A stretch of DNA of 64,000 nt, from assembly GCF_000027165.1 (NCBI RefSeq), contig NC_013853.1, positions 1,674,001-1,738,000 on the forward strand, written 5' to 3'. Of this stretch, positions 20,861 to 32,208 are shown piece after piece. The notes below the pieces were generated by a model. That model was given only the letters and a program-made list of their open reading frames with translations. It ran no database searches and was not told where the DNA came from. Position 1 is the stretch's first letter, and each line of letters opens with the position of its first letter. Origin of the DNA: Streptococcus mitis B6. GTDB taxonomy: Bacteria > Bacillota > Bacilli > Lactobacillales > Streptococcaceae. The position numbers and the translations under genes were made by a program.

Positions 20861-21082
20861 TTTGTAAGTTATTACCATAAAGGCTAATAGTAAAACGAAT
20901 AAAGCCAAACTCACCAATAAAGTAAGAACCTTGACCAAGGTATTGCTCTGCCAGTAGCTTGGTTTACCAATATTACTGGTCGCATCCATTGAAAATAGTT
21001 GATTTTGACGGGGTTGTATAGTTACCAATACAATCAAAGCGAGAGAGAGGACAATAGCTAAAACAATCAGTATTTCAATCAT
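20858..21082 (-). CDS. asp4: Accessory Sec protein Asp4 (SecG-like)
   Basis: A 74-residue protein with two membrane helices (~4-22 and ~50-70) and the SecG-like loop NQLFSMDATSNIGKPSYWQ between them. In the accessory Sec system Asp4 is thought to take the place of SecG in the SecY2 channel. It is the last gene of the island and starts four bases after asp5. Confidence 0.88.
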   Translation of the reverse strand: MIEILIVLAIVLSLALIVLVTIQPRQNQLFSMDATSNIGKPSYWQSNTLVKVLTLLVSLALFVLLLAFMVITYK

Positions 21083-21086
21083 AGAC

Positions 21087-21266
21087 CTACCTCAAAATTC
21101 CCAACAAAGTAAAGAGCAAACCAATCAGAATCATTAAACCCAAGATGAGTGAAAAAGTCTTACTAATCTTTTCACCTCGGGTTTCTTTTTCTTTCTTGAT
21201 CGGTTTTTGTTTCAACTCTTCCATACGACCTTCAATATCTTTGTAAAATAAATCTTCATCTGACAT
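21087..21266 (-). CDS. asp5: Accessory Sec protein Asp5 (SecE-like), 59 residues
   Basis: A small frame starting MSDEDLFYKDIEGRMEELKQ, with a basic middle (KPIKKEKETRGEK) and a single C-terminal helix (TFSLILGLMILIGLLFTLLG). It has a GGAGG site and fills the gap between gtfB and asp4. Size, one membrane segment and position match Asp5, the likely SecE counterpart. Its short length makes it easy to miss in annotation. Confidence 0.87.
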   Translation of the reverse strand: MSDEDLFYKDIEGRMEELKQKPIKKEKETRGEKISKTFSLILGLMILIGLLFTLLGILR

Positions 21267-21267
21267 G

Positions 21268-22605
21268 TTAGCCTCCTAAAACAGTTTGCATGGTTTCCTG
21301 ATATCGTACCAAGTCAACATAATTTGCATGTTGGCCTTGCTTCCCAAGCGCCAGACTCATTTGTTCAACATCTGAAAGAGCCAGTTTAATGGTCTCAACC
21401 AAAGCAGAAACTTCACTACTTTCAAACAAATGTTCTGGAGCGATATAAAGTCTATTGTGCACTGTCTGATTAAATCCAAGAATCAAGAGATTGTGTTCAA
21501 AGGCCTGACGTACTGCCTGCAACAACTCATTGCTATGGTTTATATCCAAATAAATATCCGACAATTGATAGAGCTCCTGAATCTTCTGTGGACTAGCATT
21601 CTGGTAAAGGACCACATTAGGATAGCGAAGCATGTCTAAGAGCCTAGAAGACATCTCAGTCACCGCTGCAATGCGGAAAGTGACATCAGGCAAGGCATCT
21701 ACAATTGCTTCCACTTGCTCAATCTGATCGGAATTAGTCAAGATTAAGGCATCTCGTCTTAGGAAATTATCGCGTTTAAACTGGTAATGGTAACCCAAGT
21801 GCACAAACTGATCATGGTATTTCTCGTCAGTCAACTCTAAAGCGCGCTCATAAGTCGCCTTGTTGGGAATAATGATTTTCTTAGTACGCACATCATCGCT
21901 TTCCAAAATCAACTGCATATTGCCTGGAATGGCATCATAGAGAGGTTCCTGCCAAACCAAAACATCTGATCCAGACTTATCTGGATGATGGAAGGAAACC
22001 AAGAAAGCAGTCGCTAAGGTATTAAAGACAATCTGATGCTTATCTAGCTCCAAATCTTGTAAAAAGAAGGTGAGAAATTCTACTCGATTGGTAAAGTAAC
22101 GCATGGACTGACCAGGTAAGGTCAATAAGATATCACCCGTCACATGGTTTTCAAGTAACACCTCCTGACCATTGACATCTTGGTAAACCGTCATCACCGG
22201 CTCACTATCTGCGCTATAGGTCGTTGTAGCAAAGCAAGCTCCAAAGCGATTGTAATGATCAACTTGGCGTACTCTGCCTTCCAAGTCTTTCCAATCTACC
22301 TGTTTAACCAAACGCGCCTGCATTCCATCAGCATAATGAATGACAGCCCTCTCCTGTGTCATATCCTCAATACGAGCAGACTGATTATTTCCTGAAATTT
22401 CCCAAAAAGCTGGAACAGATACTTGATTAAAATAAAGAGGTTTTCCCTTTTCATATCCAAGATAATAAGTAAAAGGAGATACCAGACCATCAGGCAGAAA
22501 ACCATCTGCATCGATGACCACTCCAAGTTGAGAAAGACCAGTAGCTACTAGGCTTTCATGTAAATCTCGACTTTCCTGACTGTAACGATCATAAAGTTCA
22601 ATCAT
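21268..22605 (-). CDS. gtfB: Accessory Sec glycosyltransferase partner GtfB
   Basis: A 445-residue GT-B-fold protein. GtfB has lost catalysis in known systems; it binds the Ser-rich repeat chain and holds it for GtfA, which adds GlcNAc to Ser/Thr. The N-terminal part starts MIELYDRYSQESRDLHESLV. The C-terminal half (~280-440: ALILTNSDQIEQVEAIVDAL, DIYLDINHSNELLQAV) is the module found again in five other proteins of the island. It overlaps gtfA by eight bases. Confidence 0.94.
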   Translation of the reverse strand: MIELYDRYSQESRDLHESLVATGLSQLGVVIDADGFLPDGLVSPFTYYLGYEKGKPLYFNQVSVPAFWEISGNNQSARIEDMTQERAVIHYADGMQARLVKQVDWKDLEGRVRQVDHYNRFGACFATTTYSADSEPVMTVYQDVNGQEVLLENHVTGDILLTLPGQSMRYFTNRVEFLTFFLQDLELDKHQIVFNTLATAFLVSFHHPDKSGSDVLVWQEPLYDAIPGNMQLILESDDVRTKKIIIPNKATYERALELTDEKYHDQFVHLGYHYQFKRDNFLRRDALILTNSDQIEQVEAIVDALPDVTFRIAAVTEMSSRLLDMLRYPNVVLYQNASPQKIQELYQLSDIYLDINHSNELLQAVRQAFEHNLLILGFNQTVHNRLYIAPEHLFESSEVSALVETIKLALSDVEQMSLALGKQGQHANYVDLVRYQETMQTVLGG

Positions 22606-24109
22606 GGAGCACCTCCTCTACTGCTTTTTTCCACTTTTCTAAAATTTCTTCGGTTAAGAAGCCTTCTGCAATTTGATAAGAATGGGTACGCATAGCTTCC
22701 AAACGATTTTCTTGATACAATTGACAAATCTTAGTTGAAAAAGCTTGCTTGATTTGGTCTTCTACATGGTCAGATGAACTTGGAATCAGATAACCATTTT
22801 GCCCATCCTCTATAAAAGTCTGATTACCATAAGGCACATCAAAACCGATGAGAGGGAGACCTGAACCAATAGCTTCCATCAAGGTCAAACCAAAGCCTTC
22901 GCTGGTTGAAGCCGTCAAGTAGACTTCATACTGGCTATAAATCTGCGAAAGTTCCGCATGTCCCTTGAGTTGGATATAATCCTCAGCCTGATGAGTTGCA
23001 ATAATATCTCTAAGCAGAGAATCCTCTCCACCACTACCATAAATATCAAAGGTTAATTTAGGGATTTCCTTGCGAGCTTCAATGACCGCCTTGACCAACC
23101 AGTCAATGTGTTTTTCTTTGGCAAGACGCGAAGCCGTAATCAATGAAAATGGCTTGCGCCCTTGACTTGACTCAGTCAAGGAATCAATACTACCAACAGG
23201 AATGGTAACAATCTTTGGTTGATGCTGGGTGTATTTGGCAAATTGCTCTTGTAACACTTCATTCTGTCTGTCAGTTGACACGATAAAGAAGTCAACCTTA
23301 TCCGCATTGGTAAACTGATAGTCATAATAGTTGTTCCAGAGGATGTAATCCCCATTTGTAGCATTTTCACTATAATGCTCCGCGTGAACGACTACCGCTA
23401 AATGCGCTGCCTGTGCTTCCTCAAACACAACCTGTCCAATACCTGTCTCTCTATCCAGAATGACTAAATCAGACTTGTTCAAATTCAAGGATTTCATAAA
23501 AGCACGCATGAAGGCTGGCTTTCCATAGAAAATCTTATCCTTAAAACGGTAAACTTCTTCCTTTCCTTGATTCATCAAGATATCATAGGCCGGAGTCCCG
23601 TCTTCATTGTAAAAAGTTCGTTGGTATAACGCTGCAACATTGTCCTTGGGAGCAAAGTATTCGCTACAATAACGCGTATAAGAAAAGTAATCCTTCCGAA
23701 TCAAGTTCCCCTTAAATACATACTCCACATGTTGAACCAAGTCCTTGTCCTCATCAACCAAATAACAGGTGACAAACTTATCTTGGTCAGCAAAGAAGAT
23801 ACGCAAAACCTTGCCATTCTTTTCTCTACAACTTTCAACACCATCAAAAGTAGCCAAGACATCAGCCACTGTTACACTAGTCGGTGCAATCTTGATATCT
23901 GTGAAATGATTATAAAGCCAAATCACTTGCTCATCATCAAAACCAATATTGGCTGTCAGATGCTGAATATTATCAGCTAGAATCATATCTGTAAAGATAA
24001 ATTTAGAGTGTAAATTCAAACTTCGAAAAATACCGGCACGATAGGCCTGAGCATATTCTACACCGCTACTGGCCCAGCCAATTCCTAAATTTATATTGTA
24101 AATTGTCAT
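22598..24109 (-). CDS. gtfA: O-GlcNAc transferase GtfA of the accessory Sec system
   Basis: A 503-residue GT4-family (GT-B) enzyme that puts the first GlcNAc on Ser/Thr of the adhesin. The C-terminal nucleotide-sugar motif EGFGLTLMEAIGSGLPLIGF near 403-422 and KEKHIDWL near 331 are typical, as is the start MTIYNINLGIGWASSGVEYA. It works as a complex with GtfB, encoded next. Confidence 0.95.
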   Translation of the reverse strand: MTIYNINLGIGWASSGVEYAQAYRAGIFRSLNLHSKFIFTDMILADNIQHLTANIGFDDEQVIWLYNHFTDIKIAPTSVTVADVLATFDGVESCREKNGKVLRIFFADQDKFVTCYLVDEDKDLVQHVEYVFKGNLIRKDYFSYTRYCSEYFAPKDNVAALYQRTFYNEDGTPAYDILMNQGKEEVYRFKDKIFYGKPAFMRAFMKSLNLNKSDLVILDRETGIGQVVFEEAQAAHLAVVVHAEHYSENATNGDYILWNNYYDYQFTNADKVDFFIVSTDRQNEVLQEQFAKYTQHQPKIVTIPVGSIDSLTESSQGRKPFSLITASRLAKEKHIDWLVKAVIEARKEIPKLTFDIYGSGGEDSLLRDIIATHQAEDYIQLKGHAELSQIYSQYEVYLTASTSEGFGLTLMEAIGSGLPLIGFDVPYGNQTFIEDGQNGYLIPSSSDHVEDQIKQAFSTKICQLYQENRLEAMRTHSYQIAEGFLTEEILEKWKKAVEEVLHD

Positions 24110-24120
24110 ATTGTCTCCTC

Positions 24121-26493
24121 TTATGGAAAATGAGTCACGATTTCACCTTTTTGAGTGACCTCAACCAGCCCCATCAAGAGATTCCGTACCATATCCGCAC
24201 GAATTTGCTCTTTCATCGTTTCAAAACCTGCATAGGCTTCTTGATAATATTCTACAATTGGGTTTTTCTGTGCAGCAGATTGACCACCGATAGCCATAGA
24301 TAACTGTTGGAGGTAGTCTACTTGTTCCACCCAGTTATCATCGATAGCCTTAAGTAGAGAGAGTCGTAAATACTGTTCATACAAGTCATGTTGTTCCAGT
24401 AATTCCTTCTTTTCAGAGAGTTCTCTATTCACAACTTGTCGAATAAAGGAGCGGACTTGTTTCTGATTAGATAAGTCTAGATTATCTGGAATTTCCTTTA
24501 CATGGAAACTGATATTGGTAACAATAAAGTGAAACAACAATTCACGACTGGCATAGTGTTCAGCCGCTACCTTTTCTGTATATCTCTCAATGATATCCAC
24601 AACTACATCCTCTAAGTCACGAGAACCATCAATTAAACGATTGCGTTCCTTGTAAACCATATCGCGTTGGATATTCATACTCTCAGCATACTCTAAGGTC
24701 TGACGACGGGCAGTGCGACCTGCGCTGTCACTAGCATGTTGAGCCCTTTCAACCAGGTTACGATACTTACGACCTTTGAGAATTTCTGGTTGCGTCATAT
24801 CTTGAACTTGATAATCTTTATACTTCTTGTGAACCCAAGATGGACCAAATTTCTTAATAACATCATCTTCTAGAGACACAAAAAACTTACTCATGCCTGG
24901 ATCACCCTGACGGCCAGAACGTCCACGGATTTGAAGGTCAATCCGTTGACTTTCCATCCGCTCCGTACCAATGACAATCAAGCCACCAAGCTCTGCAACA
25001 CCCTTACCAAGTTTGATATCCGTCCCACGTCCGGCCATAGAAGTTGCAACTGTTACGGCCCCCATCTGACCTGATTCAGCGATAATTTGGGCCTCACGCG
25101 CAGCATTATTAGCATTGAGAACATTGTGGGCAATCCCTTCACGGAGCAATAGAGATGAATAAAGTTGAGACATTTCAACTGATCCAACAAAAACGAGTAA
25201 GGGATTTCCCTTAGCATGATACTCTTTGATGTATTCTAAAGACGCATACACTTTCTCTGGTAAAGTCACATAGAGATTATCGGGATAGTCAATCCGTTGC
25301 TTAGGACGATTGGTTGGAATCCGAATAACAGCCATATTATAAGTCTCAAGAAATTCTTTTTCTGCTACCTTTCCTGTCCCCGTCATCCCAGATACTTTTT
25401 TAAACATCTTAAAGAGACTCTGATAGGTGATGGAGGCCATGGCCCTCGTTTCAGGAGACAACTTCACGTGTTCCTTGGCTTCAATGGCCTGATGGAGACC
25501 TCCCTGCAGTTTGGTCATTTCCATTAAACGACCAGTCCCTTTATCCACCAATACCATCTCATTTCCACGAATGATATAGTCCTTATCTTTAGTAAAGAGC
25601 TTATGAGCTCGAATTGCATAGACTAAGTGACGAGCAAAGGACGCATGTTCTTCCTCATATAAGTTGTCAATTCCTAGGAAACTTTCAGCAGACTTGGCCC
25701 CCTTAGTAGTAAGCCAGACCTCCTCCTTCTCCTCTTTGAAAATATAATCTTCTCCCTCGACCAGCGTTGTCACCAGTGTATCAATAATTGCATAGTAATT
25801 CGACTGAACACGGGGAGAACCCGCAATAATCAAAGGAGTTTGTGCACTATCAAGTAAGATATCATCAATTTCATCAATAATGACATAGTTAAAAGGTCGC
25901 AAAAACTTACCTTCTTTATTCGAAGCCAAATTATCATTTAGGTAATCAAAACCTAAATTACTTTTGGTTGTGTAAATGATATCCGAAGCATAGATCAGTT
26001 TCTTTTCTTCTGCTTTCATTTCCTTCTTTGGATCCCCTGTAAATGGGACCCCAATAGTCAAGCCTAGGAAACGATAAACTTGGCCCATTTCCTCTGCATC
26101 CCGCTTTGATAAATACTCATTAGGCGTAACAACCATCACACCTTGACCTGAAAGAGCGTTCAAATAGACCGGCATGGTGGCTGTTAGGGTTTTCCCTTCC
26201 CCTGTGTTCATCTCAGCAACATTTCCGTAGTGCATGACAATAGCTCCCATGACCTGAACATCATAGGGGAACATCCCTAAAATCCGCTTGTCTGCTTCAC
26301 GCACCACTGCAAAAGCTTCTACTAAAAGGTCATCTAGACTTTCTCCCTTGGAAAGACGCTGACGAAACTCCACTGTTTTAGCGACCAATTCTTGATCCGA
26401 AAGAGAGGACATCTTGCCTTTTAAGCTATTGATCCTCTTTAAAATCTTTTTCACTTTCCTAAGCTGGAAATCTTGACCTAAACGTCTAAACAC
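24121..26493 (-). CDS. secA2: Accessory Sec ATPase SecA2
   Basis: A 790-residue SecA paralog that drives export of the glycosylated adhesin. Walker [12 protein letters not shown] and DEIDDILLD, the SAT-like [11 protein letters not shown] and the Q-x-x-GRxGR motif [12 protein letters not shown] are intact. It lacks the zinc-binding C-terminal tail of housekeeping SecA, which is usual for SecA2. It overlaps asp3 by eight bases. Confidence 0.95.
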   Translation of the reverse strand: MFRRLGQDFQLRKVKKILKRINSLKGKMSSLSDQELVAKTVEFRQRLSKGESLDDLLVEAFAVVREADKRILGMFPYDVQVMGAIVMHYGNVAEMNTGEGKTLTATMPVYLNALSGQGVMVVTPNEYLSKRDAEEMGQVYRFLGLTIGVPFTGDPKKEMKAEEKKLIYASDIIYTTKSNLGFDYLNDNLASNKEGKFLRPFNYVIIDEIDDILLDSAQTPLIIAGSPRVQSNYYAIIDTLVTTLVEGEDYIFKEEKEEVWLTTKGAKSAESFLGIDNLYEEEHASFARHLVYAIRAHKLFTKDKDYIIRGNEMVLVDKGTGRLMEMTKLQGGLHQAIEAKEHVKLSPETRAMASITYQSLFKMFKKVSGMTGTGKVAEKEFLETYNMAVIRIPTNRPKQRIDYPDNLYVTLPEKVYASLEYIKEYHAKGNPLLVFVGSVEMSQLYSSLLLREGIAHNVLNANNAAREAQIIAESGQMGAVTVATSMAGRGTDIKLGKGVAELGGLIVIGTERMESQRIDLQIRGRSGRQGDPGMSKFFVSLEDDVIKKFGPSWVHKKYKDYQVQDMTQPEILKGRKYRNLVERAQHASDSAGRTARRQTLEYAESMNIQRDMVYKERNRLIDGSRDLEDVVVDIIERYTEKVAAEHYASRELLFHFIVTNISFHVKEIPDNLDLSNQKQVRSFIRQVVNRELSEKKELLEQHDLYEQYLRLSLLKAIDDNWVEQVDYLQQLSMAIGGQSAAQKNPIVEYYQEAYAGFETMKEQIRADMVRNLLMGLVEVTQKGEIVTHFP

Positions 26494-26926
26494 TTCTAAT
26501 CTCCTTGATAGAAAAATGATAAAAAGTTAAGGATTCAAAACCAGCACTTAAAAGAGAAACTTGATAAGTATAACTATCTTCTGGATAAGTAAATATGAAA
26601 TCTTTCACTTTTTCTACCTTTTCTTCTAAAATATCACCATAGCGGTCAAAAAAAGTTATCTTGGTATAAACCCCATTTTCAGGCTGACAATCAAAAACCA
26701 GTGATAGTTGATATTCCTGATTTCTTTTTAGTAGGGGAAGCTGGGGCTGAGTCCGTGCAGCCTGATAATTGACACTAGAAAACCAAGTCTTAAGAATTTC
26801 ACCAGATGGCAATAGAGGATTATACAGACGGACACTTTTGTCAGGGTAATAAGATACAGTTGATCCGTACATATAAGTCCCACCAACTTCTCCCCAATGA
26901 ATGGACTGTCTCTGTGTGATAATCAT
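26486..26926 (-). CDS. asp3: Accessory Sec protein Asp3
   Basis: Asp3 binds SecA2 and, with Asp1 and Asp2, forms a complex on the adhesin. The 146-residue protein starts [20 protein letters not shown]; the frame is open to 26983, but the ATG at 26926 has a GGGAGAAAG site and overlaps the asp2 stop as ATGA, so this start is preferred. Beta-rich sequence with aromatic residues fits the carbohydrate-binding fold reported for Asp3. Confidence 0.92.
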   Translation of the reverse strand: MIITQRQSIHWGEVGGTYMYGSTVSYYPDKSVRLYNPLLPSGEILKTWFSSVNYQAARTQPQLPLLKRNQEYQLSLVFDCQPENGVYTKITFFDRYGDILEEKVEKVKDFIFTYPEDSYTYQVSLLSAGFESLTFYHFSIKEIRSV

Positions 26927-28458
26927 TCTTTCTCCCTTCCAAAACCACTTGCTAGTACCATCCGATAAAAGTGGATAAACCAAGCAACATTGGTATCTGT
27001 ATCATCATTGTGTCGTCCAGCAGTTCCTTTAGACAAAATCTTTGCACCTGTATTACACAAATAAGTAACTAGTTTCTCATAAGCCTGAGGATCCATTTCT
27101 TCATCCTTCATATAGGACAAACCAAAGGTTGTCTTTGAAAAATTTGCTTGTTTAAAGATTTTCCAAAAACGCTGGTCCAGCTCTGTCATATCTTGCCAAC
27201 TTGTCCCACCTGTATGGTGAATTAAACAATCAAAAGCTAAGTTAGAGACACCTGGTGCGTCCAAACGTCCACGGCTAGCTATGGTTCCTAAGTTTGCCAA
27301 GGGCTTCCCAACTATGATAGCATGAGGTTCAAAAGAAGCACCATAATAAAGAGCCGGAAACGTTCCCATAGAAAGGCCTGATAAAATCAAATCCTTACGA
27401 TCAAAACCTAAATAATCAAGATAGTGAGCAATCGTCTCTTTGACCTTTCCCTCTAGCTCATCGGTTCCTAGATAAAAAGCTCCCCCTTCTAAACGTGGAT
27501 CAGAAAATAAAATAAAGGGACATCCTAGGTTTTTCATCATAAAATAACCCTCGAATCCTTCTGCGGGTCGATAACCTGCAAAATAGACAGCCAAAGGTGG
27601 TTTAAAATTACCTGGATGGAAGAAATAGTTTATTTCATCTCGCTTGGAATCATGTAGGATATTTCCACCAAGTACAAACTTACCAAATTGTTTTCGACTC
27701 CAACGTTGGTGAAGATTACCCAGTTTGATAGTTCCATGGCCTCTTGCTTCTACAGATATTGCGAGATAGCAATCTCCCTCTTTATTTTCCATAATGAGTG
27801 CATTCTCTAGGTCATTTTCGGTCACTATTGTCTCTTCAAAAACATCATCAACAGAACCACTCCATATTTTACGAATGACCAATCGTAACTCACAATTACC
27901 TTGTTTTTCATACTCAAGCCACAGCTCAATAGGAAGATTTTTACTAACCATAATGTTATAGGACCAATAAGCTAATTGAGAAAAAGTATCACCAAATTCC
28001 CCTTCCAAACTAACATAATCCAATCCCTGATAAGAAATAGCTCCTGTAAAATTTGGATTCACTTGTATCGTCGAAGGAAAGAGTTTATCCCCATATCCCC
28101 CACCAAAGAGAGAGGTTGATAAATCATTGATTAATTGTTGGGGACTTGAAAAATCAATTGCTTGTGCACATCGTTTTTTTAGAAAATTCACAACCTCTCT
28201 ATCATTTATTTGTAGATTCTGGTTATAGAACAAAGTATAAGGTTCAAAATATTTTACAAAGGAAAATAAGTCTTTGGCATATTGACCATCTTCTATTAAA
28301 ACTGCATGAAAACGGCTAATATCCTCTTTGTCAATTATTTCACGAAGGGCTTTTGATGAGTTTGGGTAAAAATGATACCAACTCATATTTTCAGGTATGT
28401 CATAGTGATTTCCCCAATTGGCAAGTCCTATCTGTAAAATATTAAGTTCCTTTGACAT
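26923..28458 (-). CDS. asp2: Accessory Sec protein Asp2 (acetyltransferase-like)
   Basis: A 511-residue protein with an alpha/beta-hydrolase-like domain: nucleophile elbow ILSGLSMGTFPALYYG near residues 358-373. In the S. gordonii system Asp2 O-acetylates GlcNAc on the adhesin during export and is also needed for transport. The beta domain before it (~120-290) is typical. It overlaps asp1 by 17 bases and asp3 by four. Confidence 0.93.
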   Translation of the reverse strand: MSKELNILQIGLANWGNHYDIPENMSWYHFYPNSSKALREIIDKEDISRFHAVLIEDGQYAKDLFSFVKYFEPYTLFYNQNLQINDREVVNFLKKRCAQAIDFSSPQQLINDLSTSLFGGGYGDKLFPSTIQVNPNFTGAISYQGLDYVSLEGEFGDTFSQLAYWSYNIMVSKNLPIELWLEYEKQGNCELRLVIRKIWSGSVDDVFEETIVTENDLENALIMENKEGDCYLAISVEARGHGTIKLGNLHQRWSRKQFGKFVLGGNILHDSKRDEINYFFHPGNFKPPLAVYFAGYRPAEGFEGYFMMKNLGCPFILFSDPRLEGGAFYLGTDELEGKVKETIAHYLDYLGFDRKDLILSGLSMGTFPALYYGASFEPHAIIVGKPLANLGTIASRGRLDAPGVSNLAFDCLIHHTGGTSWQDMTELDQRFWKIFKQANFSKTTFGLSYMKDEEMDPQAYEKLVTYLCNTGAKILSKGTAGRHNDDTDTNVAWFIHFYRMVLASGFGREKE

Positions 28459-30022
28459 TTTTAACCTCCTCTATCCATTTCTCTAATTTCCCAAGAAATT
28501 GTTGTCCAGTGTGCTCCTTAATCTTATCAATCGAATAAATTAAAGCTTCATTCCATTCTTTTAATCTATCTGTATAATAATGTGCAGCCGTTGAAAACTC
28601 TGTCACATCTGAAAGTAAATAGCCATTTTTCAAATGTTCTACATAAACAGTTTCAACCCGATTAATCTGAGGAATTCCCGCACTAATACCCGCTATTTGA
28701 GTATAGAGATGAGGTTGTTTATTAAGATCCACAATCAAACGAACAAACTCTAATGTCTTAATCAAATCCAACTCATCATTCAAGTTGACAAACTGTAAGC
28801 GTAAGTCTTGGTGTTGATTTTCTTCCAGAGGATTTTCTGCATCACCATAATCAATTGCCTTTCCCAGATTTTCGGATTGAATGTTTTCTTGGATGAAAGA
28901 CTCAACAATCCTTTCAACCTCATTCATTTGCTCCTGACTAGCAGCAAAGGCTCCAAAAATCACCTCAGTATCCTTATTTTCAGAGACAAAGGACAAGACT
29001 TGAAGTAGAGCTTGATTATCAATCCCCTGTTCAAAATCCAGTTGATAATATATGATGGATTCTTTCTTAGTTTGGCTTCGTCCCAATCGTAATCGGGTGT
29101 CAAAAGATGATAAATGATAAAATTGATGCATTCGTTCAGGATACAACTCCTGCAACAATCGTAAACTATCCTCTCTATCCACCAAAATCAAATCAGATTT
29201 TTCAAAAGTTAAATCTAAATTCCTAAAGGTATCTTGAGGATTACGCCCAATAAAAAGACTCAACAGTTTCGGATTTTCTCTAGGTAAACGGTCTAAGACC
29301 AGCTGATCATGATGAGGATGAGAAGGAAGCATAAAAATATCCTGATCCTTCACATAATTTTGCAGATAATTCTCAAAAAATTCTGCCACCAAGTCTCCCA
29401 TATTTTGATAGATAAACGCTTTAAAACGATAACCAAAAATTGGGTTGATTTCTACTCGTCCACCTTCTTTTAAATGCTCTCTAAACTGCCACACTCCCTT
29501 GGAATTCAGATATTCTTGATAGGCCGCTTGCCCATCTTCAAAAAAGATAACACTCGATACAAATCCACGGTCATCCATGATATAGTGCATATGTACTTGA
29601 CCGTTCGGATCAAAATACTGTATATCACTGATGAAGCCTTCAACCCCATGTTCAACCTTAGCAAATTTCTTCCCATTTTTTTGAACGATAATCGTAAAGG
29701 GACTATAAATAAATTCACAGTCATTATCCCACTCAATATCTCGAATGCTTAAAACTTGGGTATGGGGATTCTGAAAATCTTGCATAACATCAAAAATAGA
29801 ATATGTTTCTGTTTCCAAAACCCCATGCCTATGTAAAAAATAACGCAAATGAGGCTGGTAAGCTAATACTAATAGACGAGAATCTATATCTTGCTCTTGA
29901 AAAATCCGAATCTGATGAAAAGTATCATCAAATTCAAAACGAAAATGAGAAAAATACCATGGAGTGATATTGGTATGCCATGTTCTTTCTGAACCATACC
30001 AAGCTGGAATAAAATAATACAT
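28442..30022 (-). CDS. asp1: Accessory Sec protein Asp1
   Basis: A 526-residue protein with the typical start MYYFIPAWYGSERTWHTNIT. Asp1 has a GT-B-like fold without known catalysis and binds the adhesin together with Asp2 and Asp3. It follows secY2 by nine bases. Confidence 0.93.
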   Translation of the reverse strand: MYYFIPAWYGSERTWHTNITPWYFSHFRFEFDDTFHQIRIFQEQDIDSRLLVLAYQPHLRYFLHRHGVLETETYSIFDVMQDFQNPHTQVLSIRDIEWDNDCEFIYSPFTIIVQKNGKKFAKVEHGVEGFISDIQYFDPNGQVHMHYIMDDRGFVSSVIFFEDGQAAYQEYLNSKGVWQFREHLKEGGRVEINPIFGYRFKAFIYQNMGDLVAEFFENYLQNYVKDQDIFMLPSHPHHDQLVLDRLPRENPKLLSLFIGRNPQDTFRNLDLTFEKSDLILVDREDSLRLLQELYPERMHQFYHLSSFDTRLRLGRSQTKKESIIYYQLDFEQGIDNQALLQVLSFVSENKDTEVIFGAFAASQEQMNEVERIVESFIQENIQSENLGKAIDYGDAENPLEENQHQDLRLQFVNLNDELDLIKTLEFVRLIVDLNKQPHLYTQIAGISAGIPQINRVETVYVEHLKNGYLLSDVTEFSTAAHYYTDRLKEWNEALIYSIDKIKEHTGQQFLGKLEKWIEEVKNVKGT

Positions 30023-30031
30023 AAAATTCTC

Positions 30032-31249
30032 CTAAATCAAAGGTTTATAGGTTTCATTTAACCGTAAAGCCTTGACCTCATCTCGAATCGTAAAAATCAT
30101 GCCCCCAAACATCATAAATAATCCTGGAATCATTGCTAATCGTAATAACTTTTCATCAAACAAAACAAAAAGCATGGGACCACCTGCCATGATCACATTA
30201 AAGAGACCACCTATGACTGAGAAACGAAGGACCAAGCCATTAATAAATCTACTAGTGTCCTCTCCTGGATAAATTCCATAAATGTATTCTCCAGATTTTT
30301 TCATGCGGTCTGCAATCTCTTCTCCATTCATAGTAACAAATGCAAAAATAATACTAAATAAAAATAAGACCGAAATATAAACATAGACCCACAAAGGCTT
30401 CCCAACCATAAATTCCTTTGATAAAGCCGCTAGCCCTGCATGATTAGGGAAAATAAATCCCAACAAGATGAACAGATAAGCTGGTACACTCAGGAAGCTC
30501 ATCACATACATATAAGGCATCCCACCTGCAGGATTCAACATGATTTCGAGATAAGAATAGCGTTTAAAACGATTGTGTAAGCCAATTTTATTAACAGGAA
30601 CCAAATAGCGAGCTCGATACATAATGGCAAGTAAATAAGAAAAGACAAGGGTTAATAAAGCAAGTAACACAATAATCCCTGTTGGAATATGAACCGTCTG
30701 AAATGTTTCAATAACATCCTGAGGGATATTTAAAACAATACTGGATAGGAGGATGACAATAGAACCCCCAATCCCCATACTAGCATTTAAATCTGATAAC
30801 CAAACAAGAAAAAATGTTCCTGCTATCAGCAACAAGGTATTCATTAGAACAACCAAAATTGCCGAGTAGGAGGATTGCACTGGCAAGCTCAAGCTAACTG
30901 CCAAGGATTGAATAACAGCAATTAGCAAGGTCAGATACATTTTTCGACGATCTTGAATTTCAATCGCTGTAGAACTTAGCCCCAATTTTTTAGAATATGA
31001 AAACATCTGCCACAAGATCATAGCTGACATCCAAGGGGATAATCCAACAGAAAAAATTGACAAACTTCTTAGATTTCCACCTGTTAGGGCGGCTGAGAAG
31101 GCTAGATAGGCTGTTGAACCTCCTAAAAAATCTTTACTATTTAAGTCAACAAAAGGGAGAGTAATACGACTTCCCAATACATAGATAAACAGTAGAAATA
31201 AGGTATACAGTCCTTTTTTTACCGCTATTGACGAATAAATCTTAGTCAC
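30032..31249 (-). CDS. secY2: Accessory Sec channel protein SecY2
   Basis: A 405-residue SecY paralog with about ten membrane helices, shorter than housekeeping SecY. The start [20 protein letters not shown] and the segment [20 protein letters not shown] (with small variation) resemble SecY. It forms the dedicated pore used by SecA2. It is the first export gene after the glycosyltransferase group. Confidence 0.94.
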
Positions 31250-31305
31250 AAAATACTCCCCTTACCTTCATTGTTTGTGATCTGGTAAACAACAAACTTT
31301 TTATT

Positions 31306-32208
31306 TTAACTTTTACTATTTCTTTGTTCTGCTTCAAAAAAGAGCTTCAATCTGAAACAAATATCTTTATATTCCTCAGTATCTGTTAATTGATGGAATT
31401 CTAAAGTTTGCTTGTAATCCCTTAAAAGATTGACAAATCGAATACGCAAAACGGATACATCCAAACCAGCCAAGACACAATCTGATATTTTCTTAGAAAA
31501 CACTTCAACAATATCTCTTGCCCAAGAAAGATCAAATTCCGTTCTCATGATACTTCCTGAACGTCTTCTATACAGATAGAGATTATCGTTTATAAAGACG
31601 ATTTTAGACGCTAAAAGATAAAAGCGATGCATGGTTGCTTCATCATCGAAGCGGCGACCATTTGAAAAGTGAACTTCATTAAATAATTCTTTTTTAATCA
31701 ACTTAAATGTCGGCAATATAAAGGCTGAACTATTGAATTTCCAATCTCCTGCTTGACGGTTCATAATTTCTTGCCTAGATAGTTCTTCGACACAAAAATC
31801 TTGCCCCGTTACATAAAAATAAAAATTCCCATCACTTTCGTCATAATTATAGTAATTTCCTATAACAATATCTGCATTCTTTTCTTGAACTTGTTGATAA
31901 AGAGTTTCAATCATATTTTCTTTTACAATATCATCCGAATCAACAATCGTAATATATTGGCCTCTAGCTTCACGCAGACCTAGATTTTTAGCTTGTGCTG
32001 CTCCCTGATTTTCTTGATGAAACACTCTGACACGCTCATCTTGCATCATAAAAGCATCACAAATTTCCCCAGAATTATCCGTCGAACCATCATCAACTAA
32101 AATAATTTCTATATTTTGATAGGTTTGCTTTAGAATATGCTCGACACACTCCACTAAATATTTCTCTGTATTGTATATTGGTACCACAACACTAATTAAT
32201 TCGCTCAT
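31306..32208 (-). CDS. Family 2 glycosyltransferase
   Basis: A 300-residue GT2 (GT-A fold) enzyme: SVVVPIYNTEKYL at the start, ILVDDGSTDNSG near 36-47 and VDSDD near 93 as nucleotide-sugar and metal motifs. The C-terminal ~100 residues are helical. It has no GtfB-C-like module. The start overlaps the stop of the preceding GT8 gene by one base (TAATG). It probably adds a sugar to the adhesin glycan; donor unknown. Confidence 0.9.
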   Translation of the reverse strand: MSELISVVVPIYNTEKYLVECVEHILKQTYQNIEIILVDDGSTDNSGEICDAFMMQDERVRVFHQENQGAAQAKNLGLREARGQYITIVDSDDIVKENMIETLYQQVQEKNADIVIGNYYNYDESDGNFYFYVTGQDFCVEELSRQEIMNRQAGDWKFNSSAFILPTFKLIKKELFNEVHFSNGRRFDDEATMHRFYLLASKIVFINDNLYLYRRRSGSIMRTEFDLSWARDIVEVFSKKISDCVLAGLDVSVLRIRFVNLLRDYKQTLEFHQLTDTEEYKDICFRLKLFFEAEQRNSKS

